A stretch of DNA of 34,347 nt from an uncultured Clostridia bacterium (GTDB lineage: Bacteria > Bacillota > Clostridia > Oscillospirales > Oscillospiraceae): the NCBI GenBank assembly GCA_947168005.1, contig CAMVKI010000004.1, forward strand, positions 1 to 34,347, in the 5' to 3' direction. A program made the translations under genes and the position numbers. Under the pieces are notes generated by a model that searched no databases, was not told the origin of the DNA, and was given only the letters and a program-made list of their open reading frames with translations. Shown in pieces: positions 8,027-17,537 of this stretch (position 1 is its first letter; every line of letters starts with the position of its first letter).

Positions 8027-9388
8027 ATGGAAAATCTGCTGCTGCGTTTTGAACAGACGCTCTGGGGATGGCCCCTGCTCACGCTGCTGCTCGGGGCGGG
8101 GCTCTGGCTCCATCTCCGCCTGGGCCTGCTGCCCCTGCGGGGGCTGCCCGAGGGCCTGCGCCTGAGCTTCCGCAGGCGAAGGGGCGGACAGGGCGGGGTC
8201 AGTCCCTTTGCCGCCCTCTGCACGGCCCTCTCGGCCACCGTGGGCACGGGAAACATCGTGGGCGTCGCCACGGCCCTCTCCCTGGGCGGCCCCGGGGCCC
8301 TGCTCTGGATGGAGCTCAGCGCCCTGACGGGGCTGTCTCTCAAATACGCCGAGGGAGTCCTGGCGATCCAATACCGCCTGAAGGACGGAGCGGGCCGGCC
8401 CTGGGGCGGGCCCTTCGCCTATATCCGTCTGGGGCTCGGGAGCTGGGCAAGGCCTCTGGCCCTTTCCTTTGCCCTCCTCGGGGCGGCCTCCGGTCTCTTC
8501 GGCGTGGGGACCTTTGTGCAGATCGGCAGCGTCAGCGCCTGCCTGTCGGTCCTGCTCCAGCGGCAGACGGGCACGCTGACGCTGCTGCGCCTACCCTGGG
8601 GCGGGACCGCGCCTCTGGCCGGGACCCTCCTGGGCTTCGCCCTGGCGGCCCTTGCCCTCTGGGTGATGCTGGGAGGCATACGCCGGGTCAGCCGGCTCTC
8701 GGCGGTTCTGGTCCCCGTCATGGGAGGGCTCTATGTGCTCTGCTGTGTGTGGATTTTGTTCCGCTTCCGGGCAGAGCTTCCGGCGGTGCTCGGACGGGTC
8801 TTTGCCTCCGCTCTCCAGCCCGCCGGGATCGGCGGCGGGGTGCTCGGCGCCGCGGCGGCGGGGGTCAGCCGGGGCGTCTTCTCCAACGAGGCGGGGCTGG
8901 GCACCGCGCCCATCGCCGCGGCCTCCGCCGAGGGCGTCACGCCGAGGGAGCAGGGGCTGATCTCCATGACGGCGACGGTCTTTGACACCTTTTTGATCTG
9001 CACCCTCACGGGGCTTGTGATCCTGACGACGGGCTCCGAGGGGGCGGGGATTGCCGCGGCCATGACGGCCTTTGCCCGGGGCCTGCCCCTGCCTGAGCTG
9101 CTTTCTGAGGCACTCATCTGCGGGATTCTGACCCTCTTCGCCTTTACGACGGTCACGGGCTGGAGCTGCCTGGGGACCGCCTGCCTGGATGCTCTTACCG
9201 GCGGCTCCGCCCGGCTGCGGAAGCGCTATCTGGTGCTCTACGCCGCCACGGCGGCCGTCGCGCCCCTCTGCTCCGTGCGCGGCGTCTGGGCCGCGGCAAA
9301 TCTCTGCAACGGGCTGATGGCGATTCCCAACGTAATTGCCCTGCTTCTTCTGTCCAATCGGGTCGCGGATTCTTCCTCTTTGCCTTGA
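8027..9388 (+). CDS. Alanine/glycine:cation symporter, AGCS family
   Basis: FAALCTALSATVGTGNIVGVATALSLGGPGALLWMELSALTGLSLKYAEGVLA and GVFSNEAGLGTAPIAAASA are AGCS signatures. ATG at 8027 with AAAGGGGAG SD. Confidence 0.92.
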   Translation: MENLLLRFEQTLWGWPLLTLLLGAGLWLHLRLGLLPLRGLPEGLRLSFRRRRGGQGGVSPFAALCTALSATVGTGNIVGVATALSLGGPGALLWMELSALTGLSLKYAEGVLAIQYRLKDGAGRPWGGPFAYIRLGLGSWARPLALSFALLGAASGLFGVGTFVQIGSVSACLSVLLQRQTGTLTLLRLPWGGTAPLAGTLLGFALAALALWVMLGGIRRVSRLSAVLVPVMGGLYVLCCVWILFRFRAELPAVLGRVFASALQPAGIGGGVLGAAAAGVSRGVFSNEAGLGTAPIAAASAEGVTPREQGLISMTATVFDTFLICTLTGLVILTTGSEGAGIAAAMTAFARGLPLPELLSEALICGILTLFAFTTVTGWSCLGTACLDALTGGSARLRKRYLVLYAATAAVAPLCSVRGVWAAANLCNGLMAIPNVIALLLLSNRVADSSSLP

Positions 9389-9413
9389 TTTTCCCGCTGT
9401 TCCGCGGTATAAT
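9385..9413 (+). promoter_or_regulatory. Predicted sigma-70/A promoter for the inositol monophosphatase-family / M3 lipoprotein pair
   Basis: TTGATT (9385-9390, overlapping the upstream stop), 17-bp spacer, TATAAT (9408-9413). Confidence 0.65.
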
Positions 9414-9439
9414 AGGAAAAAAAGAAAGAGGGGGATTGC

Positions 9440-10228
9440 ATGCTGCAGCGCTTGACGGACATTGCCCGGGAGGCCGGGGAGATTATCCGCTCCGCAAGAG
9501 AGGTGGAGCGGACCGTCCGGGAAAAGACAGGTCCGCGGGATCTGGTGACGAAATATGATCTGCTGGTGCAGGAGTATCTGCGCCGGGAGCTTTTGAAGCT
9601 CCTGCCCGAGGCGGGCTTCCTGGGAGAGGAGGACGAGAACCGGGAGGATCTCTCCGAAAAGGAATGGGTTTTCATCGTGGACCCCATCGACGGGACGACG
9701 AACTTTGTCCAGGGCTTTCACAACAGCTGCGTCAGCATAGGCCTTGCGCGGCGCGGGCAAATGGAATACGGCGTGGTCTGCAACCCCTACGACGGGGAGC
9801 TCTATGCCGCCCGCCGCGGCGAGGGGGCGACGCTGAACGGAGCGCCGATCTCCTGCGCGGACAAGGCGCTGGACCACAGCCTGCTGATCTTCGGCTCCGC
9901 CCTCTATTACCGGGAGCTGGTGCCCGAGACTCTGCGGCTCTTCAACGCGGCCTTCCCCCTGGTGCAGGACATCCGGCGCTTCGGCTCCGCGGCCCTGGAC
10001 CTCTGCTATCTCGCCGCCGGGAAGGCGGGAGTCTTCTTCGAGTGCAGGCTCTGTCCCTGGGACTACGCGGCGGGCTCGCTGATCGCGCAGGAGGCCGGCT
10101 GCGTTGTGACCCAGATGGACGGAACGCCGCTGGACCTTTTCCGAAAGTGCGGCGTCCTGGCCGGAAGTCCCATAGCCTGGCAGGGCCTGCGCGAGGTCTT
10201 TCAAAATCAAAAGGGAGAAATACTATGA
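9440..10228 (+). CDS. Inositol monophosphatase family protein
   Basis: GFLGEEDE, FIVDPIDGTTNFVQGF and CPWDYAAGSLIAQEAGC are IMPase metal- and substrate-binding motifs. Confidence 0.93.
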   Translation: MLQRLTDIAREAGEIIRSAREVERTVREKTGPRDLVTKYDLLVQEYLRRELLKLLPEAGFLGEEDENREDLSEKEWVFIVDPIDGTTNFVQGFHNSCVSIGLARRGQMEYGVVCNPYDGELYAARRGEGATLNGAPISCADKALDHSLLIFGSALYYRELVPETLRLFNAAFPLVQDIRRFGSAALDLCYLAAGKAGVFFECRLCPWDYAAGSLIAQEAGCVVTQMDGTPLDLFRKCGVLAGSPIAWQGLREVFQNQKGEIL

Positions 10229-12117
10229 GAAATCACAAATATCAAAAACCCCTTCGGCTGGCGGCTCTGCTCCTTGTGACGGCTCTGCTGCTGTCCGGCT
10301 GCTTCGGGGTCTTCCCCCCGGTTCCGTTCCCGATGGTCCCCACGATGGACACGCCTCCGGCCTCCACCGAGCCGATCCCGACCTTCACGGAGAGCCCGTC
10401 GGCTACAGCCACGGAGGCGCCCCCCACCATGGAGCCCTTCGATCCCAAGGAAGAGGCCATGATCCGCTGGCAGAACGCCGGACAGAAGGACTATCTGCCT
10501 GAGGAGCCCGTGGAGCTGGTGCCCTTTTCGGAGATGAAATACGTTCATCCGGACGTGGAGGCCCTCTATTCGGACTTTGACGCGCTGACGGCCAAGGCGA
10601 AGGACAGCGACGACACGGAGGCTCTGCTGAACGATTATTACGAGCTCTACACCCGATACGTCAGCTTCTATTCCATGGACGCCCTCGCCAATATCCGCTA
10701 CAGCCAGAACACCACGGACAGCTACTACAAGGACGAATACGACTTCTGCGAGAACGAGAAGCCCAACCTGGAGGAGAAGCTGGAGGCCCTGTGCAAGGCC
10801 TTTGCCAAGTCTCCGGTCCGGGACGGCCTGGAGGAGGCCTACTTCGGATCAGGCTATTTTGAAAAGTATGACGACTACGAGGTCTATACCAACCCGGAAT
10901 ACCTGCGGCTGTCCAAGGAGGAGGAAGCTCTGCTTTCCGAGTACCGCAGTCTGACGGCCGATCAGCAGGTGAGCTTCAACGGCGAGACGAAAACCCTGGA
11001 CGAATGGCTGGAGACCGACGATTATTATGTATACATCGGCGCGCTCCAGGCCTACTACGAGCAGTACAACAAATCCATCGGCGACGTGTACGTCCGTCTG
11101 CTGAAGGTCCGGCAGCAGCTGGCCGCCGCCCTGGAATACGACAGCTATGCCGAATACAGCTATGACATCACCTATCAGCGGGACTACAGCCCGGAGGAGG
11201 GCGAGACCTTCCTCAGAGGGATTCGGGAGCATCTGGTCCCCGTGCTGGGACAGGTTTCCGAGAACTGGGCCCTCTCCAATCTGAGCGTCGGCACCGCCAC
11301 GGAGAACGGCATGCAGGAGATGCTCCGTTCCGCCGCCCGGAACATCGGCGGCACGGTCTGGGACGCCTACCGCTTTATGCGGGCCTACGAGCTCTGCGAC
11401 ATTGCCAAGTCGGCGGTCAAGGTGGAGTCCTCCTTCCAGACCTATCTCTTTGACTATGAATCCCCCTTTGTCCTGGTGAACGCCCAGGGCAGCGGGGACG
11501 ACTATATGACCTTCTCCCACGAATTCGGCCATTTCACCGACTCCTACTACAACTACGGCGCCGGCGAGGACCTGGAGACCGCCGAAACCTTCTCCCAGGC
11601 CATGGAGTTTCTGGCCCTCAAATACACAGACACCCTGTCCGAGCGTCAGAAGACCAGACTGCTGAAATCCGCCCTGGTGGACTCCCTGAAAACCTTTGTC
11701 TACCAGGGAGCCTACGCCGATTTCGAGGCGCGGGTCTACGCGCTGGACCCGGACGAGATCACGGTGGAAAAGATCAACGAGCTCTTCCTGGAATGCAGCA
11801 GGGAATACGGAATCAGCGAAGAGGGCTTCGACTTCTACTATTCCCAGTGCTGGATCGACGTGATCCACTTCTTCGAGGTGCCCTATTATATCATCAGCTA
11901 CTGTGTCTCCGCGGAGACCGCCCTCCAGGTCTATCAGCTGGAGGCGGAGACGAAGGGCGAAGGCGTGGACGCCTATTTCCGGCTTCTGGACCGGGATTAC
12001 GAGGCCGGGGTCCAGCAGGTCATGGAGGACGCGGAGATGGAGAATCCCTTCCGGGAAGAGGTCCTGAAGGAGGCCGCGGACTTCTTTGTGGAGGCGCTGG
12101 AGCTGAACAAACAGTAA
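10225..12117 (+). CDS. M3-family (oligoendopeptidase-like) metallopeptidase lipoprotein
   Basis: Lipobox LLLSGC; FSHEFGHFTDSYYNYGAGEDLETAETFSQAMEFLAL (HExxH plus downstream Glu). ATG at 10225 overlaps the preceding TGA (ATGA). Confidence 0.87.
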   Translation: MRNHKYQKPLRLAALLLVTALLLSGCFGVFPPVPFPMVPTMDTPPASTEPIPTFTESPSATATEAPPTMEPFDPKEEAMIRWQNAGQKDYLPEEPVELVPFSEMKYVHPDVEALYSDFDALTAKAKDSDDTEALLNDYYELYTRYVSFYSMDALANIRYSQNTTDSYYKDEYDFCENEKPNLEEKLEALCKAFAKSPVRDGLEEAYFGSGYFEKYDDYEVYTNPEYLRLSKEEEALLSEYRSLTADQQVSFNGETKTLDEWLETDDYYVYIGALQAYYEQYNKSIGDVYVRLLKVRQQLAAALEYDSYAEYSYDITYQRDYSPEEGETFLRGIREHLVPVLGQVSENWALSNLSVGTATENGMQEMLRSAARNIGGTVWDAYRFMRAYELCDIAKSAVKVESSFQTYLFDYESPFVLVNAQGSGDDYMTFSHEFGHFTDSYYNYGAGEDLETAETFSQAMEFLALKYTDTLSERQKTRLLKSALVDSLKTFVYQGAYADFEARVYALDPDEITVEKINELFLECSREYGISEEGFDFYYSQCWIDVIHFFEVPYYIISYCVSAETALQVYQLEAETKGEGVDAYFRLLDRDYEAGVQQVMEDAEMENPFREEVLKEAADFFVEALELNKQ

Positions 12118-12156
12118 TTTTCTTACAAAACAGGGTTTAGAACCCCCAAAAACTGT

Positions 12157-12193
12157 GCATCCTCACTTTGTATTACAAGAAAAGGGAGGATGC
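12157..12193 (+). promoter_or_regulatory. SD-sequestering hairpin upstream of the CBS gene
   Basis: GCATCCTC (12157-12164) is perfectly complementary to GAGGATGC (12186-12193); the 3' arm includes the GGGAGG SD for ATG 12197. Confidence 0.55.
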
Positions 12194-12196
12194 TTT

Positions 12197-12625
12197 ATGC
12201 AAGTCAAGGATATGATGTCCAGCCATCTGATCACCGTGGACCGGGAGGAAAACGTCGCAGCCGCGGCCCGGCTGCTGAGCCGCCACAACGTGGGGGCCCT
12301 GCCTGTCACCGACGGCGGGAGGCTGGTGGGGATGCTGACGGACCGGGACATCGCGGTCCGCTGTGTGGCGGCCAACTTCGACCCGAATCTCACCAGGGTA
12401 CGCGCCGTCATGAGCACGGGAGCCGTGACCATCTCCGCCGAGGACAGCGGCCTGAAGGCCGCCCAAACCATGGGCAGGCACCAGGTCCGCCGCCTGCCCG
12501 TGACAAGCAACGGCAGGCTTGTCGGGATGCTCAGCCAGGCAGACCTGGCCCTCGGAGGCGAAAACGGCGACGCAGTCTCGAAGGCCTTCCGCGAGGTCTA
12601 TGAGCAATATGACTCCATAAATTAA
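12197..12625 (+). CDS. Tandem CBS-domain protein
   Basis: MQVKDMMSSHLITVDREENVAAAARLLSRHNVGALPVTDGGRLVGMLTDRDIAVRCV, then a second CBS copy (AQTMGRHQVRRLPVTSNGRLVGMLSQADLAL). Confidence 0.92.
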   Translation: MQVKDMMSSHLITVDREENVAAAARLLSRHNVGALPVTDGGRLVGMLTDRDIAVRCVAANFDPNLTRVRAVMSTGAVTISAEDSGLKAAQTMGRHQVRRLPVTSNGRLVGMLSQADLALGGENGDAVSKAFREVYEQYDSIN

Positions 12626-12628
12626 ATA

Positions 12629-12660
12629 GCGCGGCCGTTCATCGGCCGCGCTTATTATTT
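12629..12660 (+). terminator. Intrinsic terminator after the CBS gene
   Basis: GCGCGGCCG-TTCAT-CGGCCGCGC followed by TTATTATTT. Confidence 0.85.
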
Positions 12661-12672
12661 ATGGGATCATAT

Positions 12673-13254
12673 TCATTTCTGCTCTGTCTGAGGCTTCCTC
12701 CACTCTCCGACAAAATAGCGGACATAGAGGATGAGGGCCACAAAGACGCAGATCATGCAGACGACGATGATCGCCGTGGTGAGCCAGGCGGGCATCTCGT
12801 AGTGCAGCAGCTTCGGCAGCAGCAGGGCCAGGGCGGAGACGTAGAGCACCACCGTGGAGACCTTGCCGTACCAGTGGGCGTAGGGGACCCGGTTGGTCTT
12901 GCGGATCGTGATGTAGCCGAGGATGCCCATGCAGGTCTCGCGAAAGACGCAGAGCCCCAGCAGGAACCAGAGCATGGGATAGGAGAAGGCCAGGCAGAGC
13001 ACCACGGTGACCTGGGTCACCTTGTCGGCAAAGGGGTCGAGGGCCTTGCCGAGATCGGAGACCATATTGAATTTTCTGGCAATGACGCCGTCGAAAACGT
13101 CTGTGAGCGCGGACACCGCCAGTAGAATGATGGTCAGCGTCGGGTTATTCAGGCCCACGTAGGCCCAGATGATAAACGGTACCAAAAGCAGCCGGAACAT
13201 GGACATAAAATTGGGAATGGTCCAGACCTTTCCGCTGCGAAACAGCTTGAACAT
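12673..13254 (-). CDS. pgsA: CDP-alcohol phosphatidyltransferase, likely CDP-diacylglycerol--glycerol-3-phosphate 3-phosphatidyltransferase
   Basis: DVFDGVIARKFNMVSDLGKALDPFADK matches DGxxARx8Gx3Dx3D. PgsA-like size and N-terminus (IPNFMSMFRLLLVPFIIW). Confidence 0.85.
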   Translation of the reverse strand: MFKLFRSGKVWTIPNFMSMFRLLLVPFIIWAYVGLNNPTLTIILLAVSALTDVFDGVIARKFNMVSDLGKALDPFADKVTQVTVVLCLAFSYPMLWFLLGLCVFRETCMGILGYITIRKTNRVPYAHWYGKVSTVVLYVSALALLLPKLLHYEMPAWLTTAIIVVCMICVFVALILYVRYFVGEWRKPQTEQK

Positions 13255-13289
13255 ATTACACCCCCGATGGGCTCATTTCTCTCCACACT

Positions 13290-13317
13290 ATTATATCGAA
13301 AAAAGTGATTCTGTCAA
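13290..13317 (-). promoter_or_regulatory. Predicted sigma-70/A promoter for pgsA
   Basis: Minus strand TTGACA (13317-13312), 16-bp spacer, TATAAT (13295-13290). Confidence 0.75.
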
Positions 13318-13371
13318 CAGGAAAAATACAGAAGATTCTGTATAATGACCCCTCCGGCGCGGGCGGGGTGC

Positions 13372-14256
13372 TCAGTTGGCGGAGAAGAACTGCGGGTCCT
13401 CGCTCAGGCGGTCCAGGATGTAGTTGACGTTCGCCTGCATGGCGTAATAGTTCTCCTGCTCCTCCTCGGTAAAGCTCTCGTCGGCCCGGTAGGAGACAAT
13501 GTAGATCGGATGATCGACGTAGGTGCCGAGCAGGAAGGCGTCCGGGTTCTCCGGCATGTCGTCAAAAAAGAGCTCGAAGACAGGGCAATCCTGATAGCTG
13601 AATTTCACCGACTTCTCCTCGACGTCGATCTGGGCCAGATCCTTCCAGCGGGAGGGATAGTAGAGGGTGCAGACGGAGGTCTCGATGGGAAATTCCTCTC
13701 CAAGCTCCACAACGGGGAGCTCGTTGGGGGCAAAGTCATAGTCCTCGATCAGATTGTCGATGATGACGCCCACGCCGAGCTGCAGCCTCGTCAGGGTCTC
13801 GTAGTTTTCGGAATCCGGCGGAACCTCCGCGAATACCACAGTCAGGACCCGAGGCGTCTCGCCGCCGTAGAGGGTGCCCAGCAGCTCGCCCTCCCGGTCG
13901 TCCGCATGGAGCCAGAAGAGCTCGTAATTGTCCTTGGTGAAGAAGCCCAGGATATAGGGATCGTTGTTGACGACGGAGGTCTGCACCTCGGCGCCGAACT
14001 CCTCGGGGGCCCGCAGGGTCGCGAAGGGGGTCTCGATGGGGAAGAAGACCTTGGGCTTCTCCGTCTCGGTGACGACGGGGTCCGCGGTGGGGCCGTCGTT
14101 GTCCGCGGGGAGGCTGTCCGCCGGCTGCTGGGCCGTGGGCTTCTCGGCGGAGGGAATGGCGGCCGTGTGCTCGGTGCTGCCCTCCTGGGGGGTGGAGCAG
14201 GCGCAGAGCGCGAGCAGGCAGAGAATCGCAAGAATCAGAGAAAGTGCTTGTTTCAT
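13372..14256 (-). CDS. Predicted lipoprotein of unknown function
   Basis: Signal peptide with lipobox MKQALSLILAILCLLALCACST; GAGGTGAAAG SD upstream of ATG 14256. Confidence 0.8.
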   Translation of the reverse strand: MKQALSLILAILCLLALCACSTPQEGSTEHTAAIPSAEKPTAQQPADSLPADNDGPTADPVVTETEKPKVFFPIETPFATLRAPEEFGAEVQTSVVNNDPYILGFFTKDNYELFWLHADDREGELLGTLYGGETPRVLTVVFAEVPPDSENYETLTRLQLGVGVIIDNLIEDYDFAPNELPVVELGEEFPIETSVCTLYYPSRWKDLAQIDVEEKSVKFSYQDCPVFELFFDDMPENPDAFLLGTYVDHPIYIVSYRADESFTEEEQENYYAMQANVNYILDRLSEDPQFFSAN

Positions 14257-14299
14257 AGCTTTCACCTCGTAAAATTTGTATTGAATGGGAGCGTACCGC

Positions 14300-15160
14300 T
14301 CAGCTCCGCGCCGCCTCGGGGGCGGTGCAGTATTCCGTCCAGTCGTGTTCCAAATCAACGATTTCATAATCTCCGTGGCCGCCGCTTCGCTTCTCCGGCG
14401 GGGGAGGGGTCATATAGTCGCCGTATTGCAGGCGCAGGTAGGCGTCGTACTGCGCGGGAACCGGACAGCGCATATCCTCGAACTGCAGCCGGACGGGCTC
14501 GCTGCCGTAGCAGGAGGCGGGGTAGCGCTTCGACATATTTGCCCAGAGATGGCAGAGATATTTTCCCTTTTTCGCGGCGCAGATCCGGCGCAGGAGCCAG
14601 CCGCGAATCCGGTCTCTGCGCGCCGGGGACAGCCTGCGGACCAGGGAGATCAGACCCACCGTAAAGCGGCTGCTGCGGCGGATGAAGGTCTCCCTGTCGA
14701 TTTGGTAGCTGATCTCATCCTCCCGCAGATAGTAGCAGATTTTGAGCATCGAGCGCTTGAGCCGGTAATCCGAATCGTTTCGGATATAGATGATGGGGAA
14801 GACGTCCACCCAGACGCCGTGGTGGGAGGGAATCGCCATATCCCGCTTCCGGAGCATGGCGGTGCCGTTCTTCCGGACGTGGGCGTAGGGCATGGCGTAC
14901 CAGGGATCGGTTTCGGTGGTTTGGACGAAATAGCCGTCTCCGAGCTCCGCCTGTGCCACGGCCAAAAAGCGATTGTAATCCGCCAGGGGCATCTGGACGT
15001 CGATGTCGTCGTCCCAGGGGATGACGCCCCTGTGCCGCACCGCGCCCAGCAGAGTGCCGCCGCAGAGATACCAGCGGAGCCCGTGCTTTTCGCAGACCTG
15101 GCTGATCTCCTTCAGGATTCCCAGCTCGCAGAGCTGGATCTCTCGCAGAGTGTTGCCCAT
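14300..15160 (-). CDS. LicD family protein (nucleotidyltransferase-fold phosphotransferase)
   Basis: REIQLCELGILKEISQVCEKHGLRWYLCGGTLLGAVRHRGVIPWDDDIDVQMPLADYNRF is the canonical LicD N-terminus. Start set at ATG 15160. Confidence 0.9.
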   Translation of the reverse strand: MGNTLREIQLCELGILKEISQVCEKHGLRWYLCGGTLLGAVRHRGVIPWDDDIDVQMPLADYNRFLAVAQAELGDGYFVQTTETDPWYAMPYAHVRKNGTAMLRKRDMAIPSHHGVWVDVFPIIYIRNDSDYRLKRSMLKICYYLREDEISYQIDRETFIRRSSRFTVGLISLVRRLSPARRDRIRGWLLRRICAAKKGKYLCHLWANMSKRYPASCYGSEPVRLQFEDMRCPVPAQYDAYLRLQYGDYMTPPPPEKRSGGHGDYEIVDLEHDWTEYCTAPEAARS

Positions 15161-15173
15161 ATACGCTCTCCTT

Positions 15174-16484
15174 TCATTTGCCGCGGCGGAAACCGGAGCG
15201 CCGGAGCCCGGCAAGGATTTCCAGCAGGACTCTGGGATGCAGACTTCGGACCATCAGCGCGTTGTTCCGGCGGATGGGCTTGAAGAGGAAGCCGATGATG
15301 ACGTTTGTGAAGAACTGGGTGATCAGGGAGGCGACGGCTGCGCCGATGGCGCCGAGGAAGGGGATCAGACACAGGTTCAGCACCACGTTCGCCAGAGCTC
15401 CGGTGACGTTGATCCGGAGCAGATACTTCTGCTTGCCCTCGGCGAGGATCCAGATATTCCGGACCGAGCCGTAATGGGAGAAGGTGACGTACCAGACCGC
15501 TACCCGGAGAATCTCCGCGGTTCTGGCATAGTCGTCGCCGTAGAGGATATGGACGATGGGCGCCGCCAGCAGGGTCATGCCCACGCTCTGGGCCAGGGAG
15601 AGCCAGGTGATGATGCTGTAGAGTTGGGTGACGCGCTTTTCATACAGGTCCTCCGCCTGGTCCTTCTGCTCCAGGATGACGGGCCTGGCGGAGTCGATGA
15701 CCGCGGAAAAGACGAAGGCGGTCATGCCGATGCAGGTGATGGCCGCGGAATAAAAGCCCGTCTCCTCGGAACCGATCATGAGCCGCAGCATGATCCGGTC
15801 CGTATGCTGGAAGACCATGACCATCAGGCTCGGGATGATGTAGTATTTGCTGCGGGAGAGCATTTCCCGTCCGAGCTGCCGGTTCACGGATAAGCGATGC
15901 GCCCCGACCTTCCGGTAGATCAGAATGAGCGTCAGGGAAATCACAAAGTATTCCAGAACGTGGGACAGGGCGAAGAGATAGACGCTCTTGTGGGTTGCCA
16001 GCAGATAGGTCTTGTAGACCGCGACGATGATATAGGCGCAGAGGCTGGCAATGGAGGGGAATTTGGAGAGCAGCTTGGACTGAAACCAGAACTGGGTCAT
16101 CTCCGTCGCCTGGAAGAGCAGGGAAAAGCTGTACAGAATACAGACGACGATGGTCTCGGTTTCGTTCCAGTTGGCAATGGAAACGAAGGCGACGGAGCCG
16201 ACCATGCAGAAGAGGCTGGAGAGGATATTGATGAACAGAGCTGTGCCCAGAATCGTGCCGTCCCGCTCCGGGGCCTTGACGAACTCCTTGACCAGAGTCT
16301 GATTGAGGCCCAGCTGCATGATGGGCATGGTGAAGGCCACGACGGACATGACGTAGCTGAGGCTTCCGTAATTGGAGGGGCCCAGGTAGCGCACCGTCAG
16401 CAGGCCGATCACAAAATTGATCAGGGATTGGACGATCTTGCAGGCAATGATCCACGCCGCGTTTTGAAAGACATTGCGCTTCAA
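15174..16484 (-). CDS. Oligosaccharide flippase (Wzx-like, MOP superfamily)
   Basis: MKRNVFQNAAWIIACKIVQSLINFVIGLLTVRYLGPSNYGSLSYVMSVVAF, with multiple TM segments. Confidence 0.9.
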   Translation of the reverse strand: MKRNVFQNAAWIIACKIVQSLINFVIGLLTVRYLGPSNYGSLSYVMSVVAFTMPIMQLGLNQTLVKEFVKAPERDGTILGTALFINILSSLFCMVGSVAFVSIANWNETETIVVCILYSFSLLFQATEMTQFWFQSKLLSKFPSIASLCAYIIVAVYKTYLLATHKSVYLFALSHVLEYFVISLTLILIYRKVGAHRLSVNRQLGREMLSRSKYYIIPSLMVMVFQHTDRIMLRLMIGSEETGFYSAAITCIGMTAFVFSAVIDSARPVILEQKDQAEDLYEKRVTQLYSIITWLSLAQSVGMTLLAAPIVHILYGDDYARTAEILRVAVWYVTFSHYGSVRNIWILAEGKQKYLLRINVTGALANVVLNLCLIPFLGAIGAAVASLITQFFTNVIIGFLFKPIRRNNALMVRSLHPRVLLEILAGLRRSGFRRGK

Positions 16485-16520
16485 TTCATCGCCTCCTGTC
16501 AGAATTTTCAGAAAGTTGGA

Positions 16521-17489
16521 TTACCGGCTGTATTTTCGGTAAAAGATCGCCTTATAGAGAGGGTAGAAGCCGTGGGCGACGATCCAGGCCATGCGCCGCT
16601 CGTGCTTCCTGGGGCTCCGGAAGGCGGGATAGAGGGTCTTCACGGTCCGGATGCAGTCACGCTGCTGCTCCAGGAAGCGCCGGTCTCTGGTCCGGCAGAG
16701 CACCCCCAGGAAGGCGAGGTCGGTTCGGAGCTCCATGCTCACCAGCAGGTCCGCCAGAGCGGGGAAGCTTTCCCGGACGATCTCCTTTTTGCGCTGACAG
16801 AAATAGAGCATATCCAGATGCTTTTCCGAGACGGAATCTCTGGAATTGGAGCCGTCCCGCAGATAGTACAGGTAGACGCTCTCGTTATGCTGAACGGTTT
16901 TTGGCTGAAGGGCGTAGCATTGGAAGAGGAAAAAGCCGTCCTCGTTGACGCTTCTGCCTTCCACAAAGCGGACAGACTGAAAGAATGCCCGGTCAAAGAG
17001 CTTGGCGCAGGCGGAGTTGGTCTGGGCCTCGCCCTCCAGAGAGAGCTTCAGCATCTCATCCCCGGAGCGGAGGATCAGGGAATGGTCCTCGCCGGGCGTG
17101 GAAACCGTACCGTCGGGCCGCACCGCGCTTTTGATCGCCAGAGACAGGTCCGCGCCCTGCTCCTCCAGGTCCTTCACCAGCAGAGCGAGCGCATGCTCCA
17201 GCAGGGCGTCGTCGCTGTCCACGAAGGTGAAGCAGTCCCCGGTCATGGCATCGAGCCCGGCGTTCCGGGCCGCGGAAACACCCCGGTTCTCCTGGTGGAT
17301 CACCCGGATCCGGGGATCGGTTTTCGCGTATTTGCGGCAGAGCGTCAGAGAATCGTCGGAGGAGCCGTCGTCGATAAGCAGAAGCTCCAGATTGGGATAG
17401 CTCTGCTTTTGAATCGACTCGATACAGCGGGGTAGATAGGCCTCGCTGTTATAGATCGGAACAATGATGCTGATTTTTCGAGCGGACAC
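16521..17489 (-). CDS. Glycosyltransferase family 2
   Basis: ISIIVPIYNSEAYLPRCIESIQKQSYPNLELLLIDDGSSDDS...NAGLDAMTGDCFTFVDSDD. Confidence 0.93.
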   Translation of the reverse strand: MSARKISIIVPIYNSEAYLPRCIESIQKQSYPNLELLLIDDGSSDDSLTLCRKYAKTDPRIRVIHQENRGVSAARNAGLDAMTGDCFTFVDSDDALLEHALALLVKDLEEQGADLSLAIKSAVRPDGTVSTPGEDHSLILRSGDEMLKLSLEGEAQTNSACAKLFDRAFFQSVRFVEGRSVNEDGFFLFQCYALQPKTVQHNESVYLYYLRDGSNSRDSVSEKHLDMLYFCQRKKEIVRESFPALADLLVSMELRTDLAFLGVLCRTRDRRFLEQQRDCIRTVKTLYPAFRSPRKHERRMAWIVAHGFYPLYKAIFYRKYSR

Positions 17490-17537
17490 GGGACGCCTCC
17501 TCTCTGTAGGATGCAGGCTTCGGCGAACAGGCAGCTC

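Noticed and set aside
8591-10210. 539-aa minus-strand ORF antisense to the AGCS and IMPase-family genes
   Set aside because: Low-complexity Arg/Gly/Ala-rich translation with no motifs; the plus-strand genes have clear family signatures.
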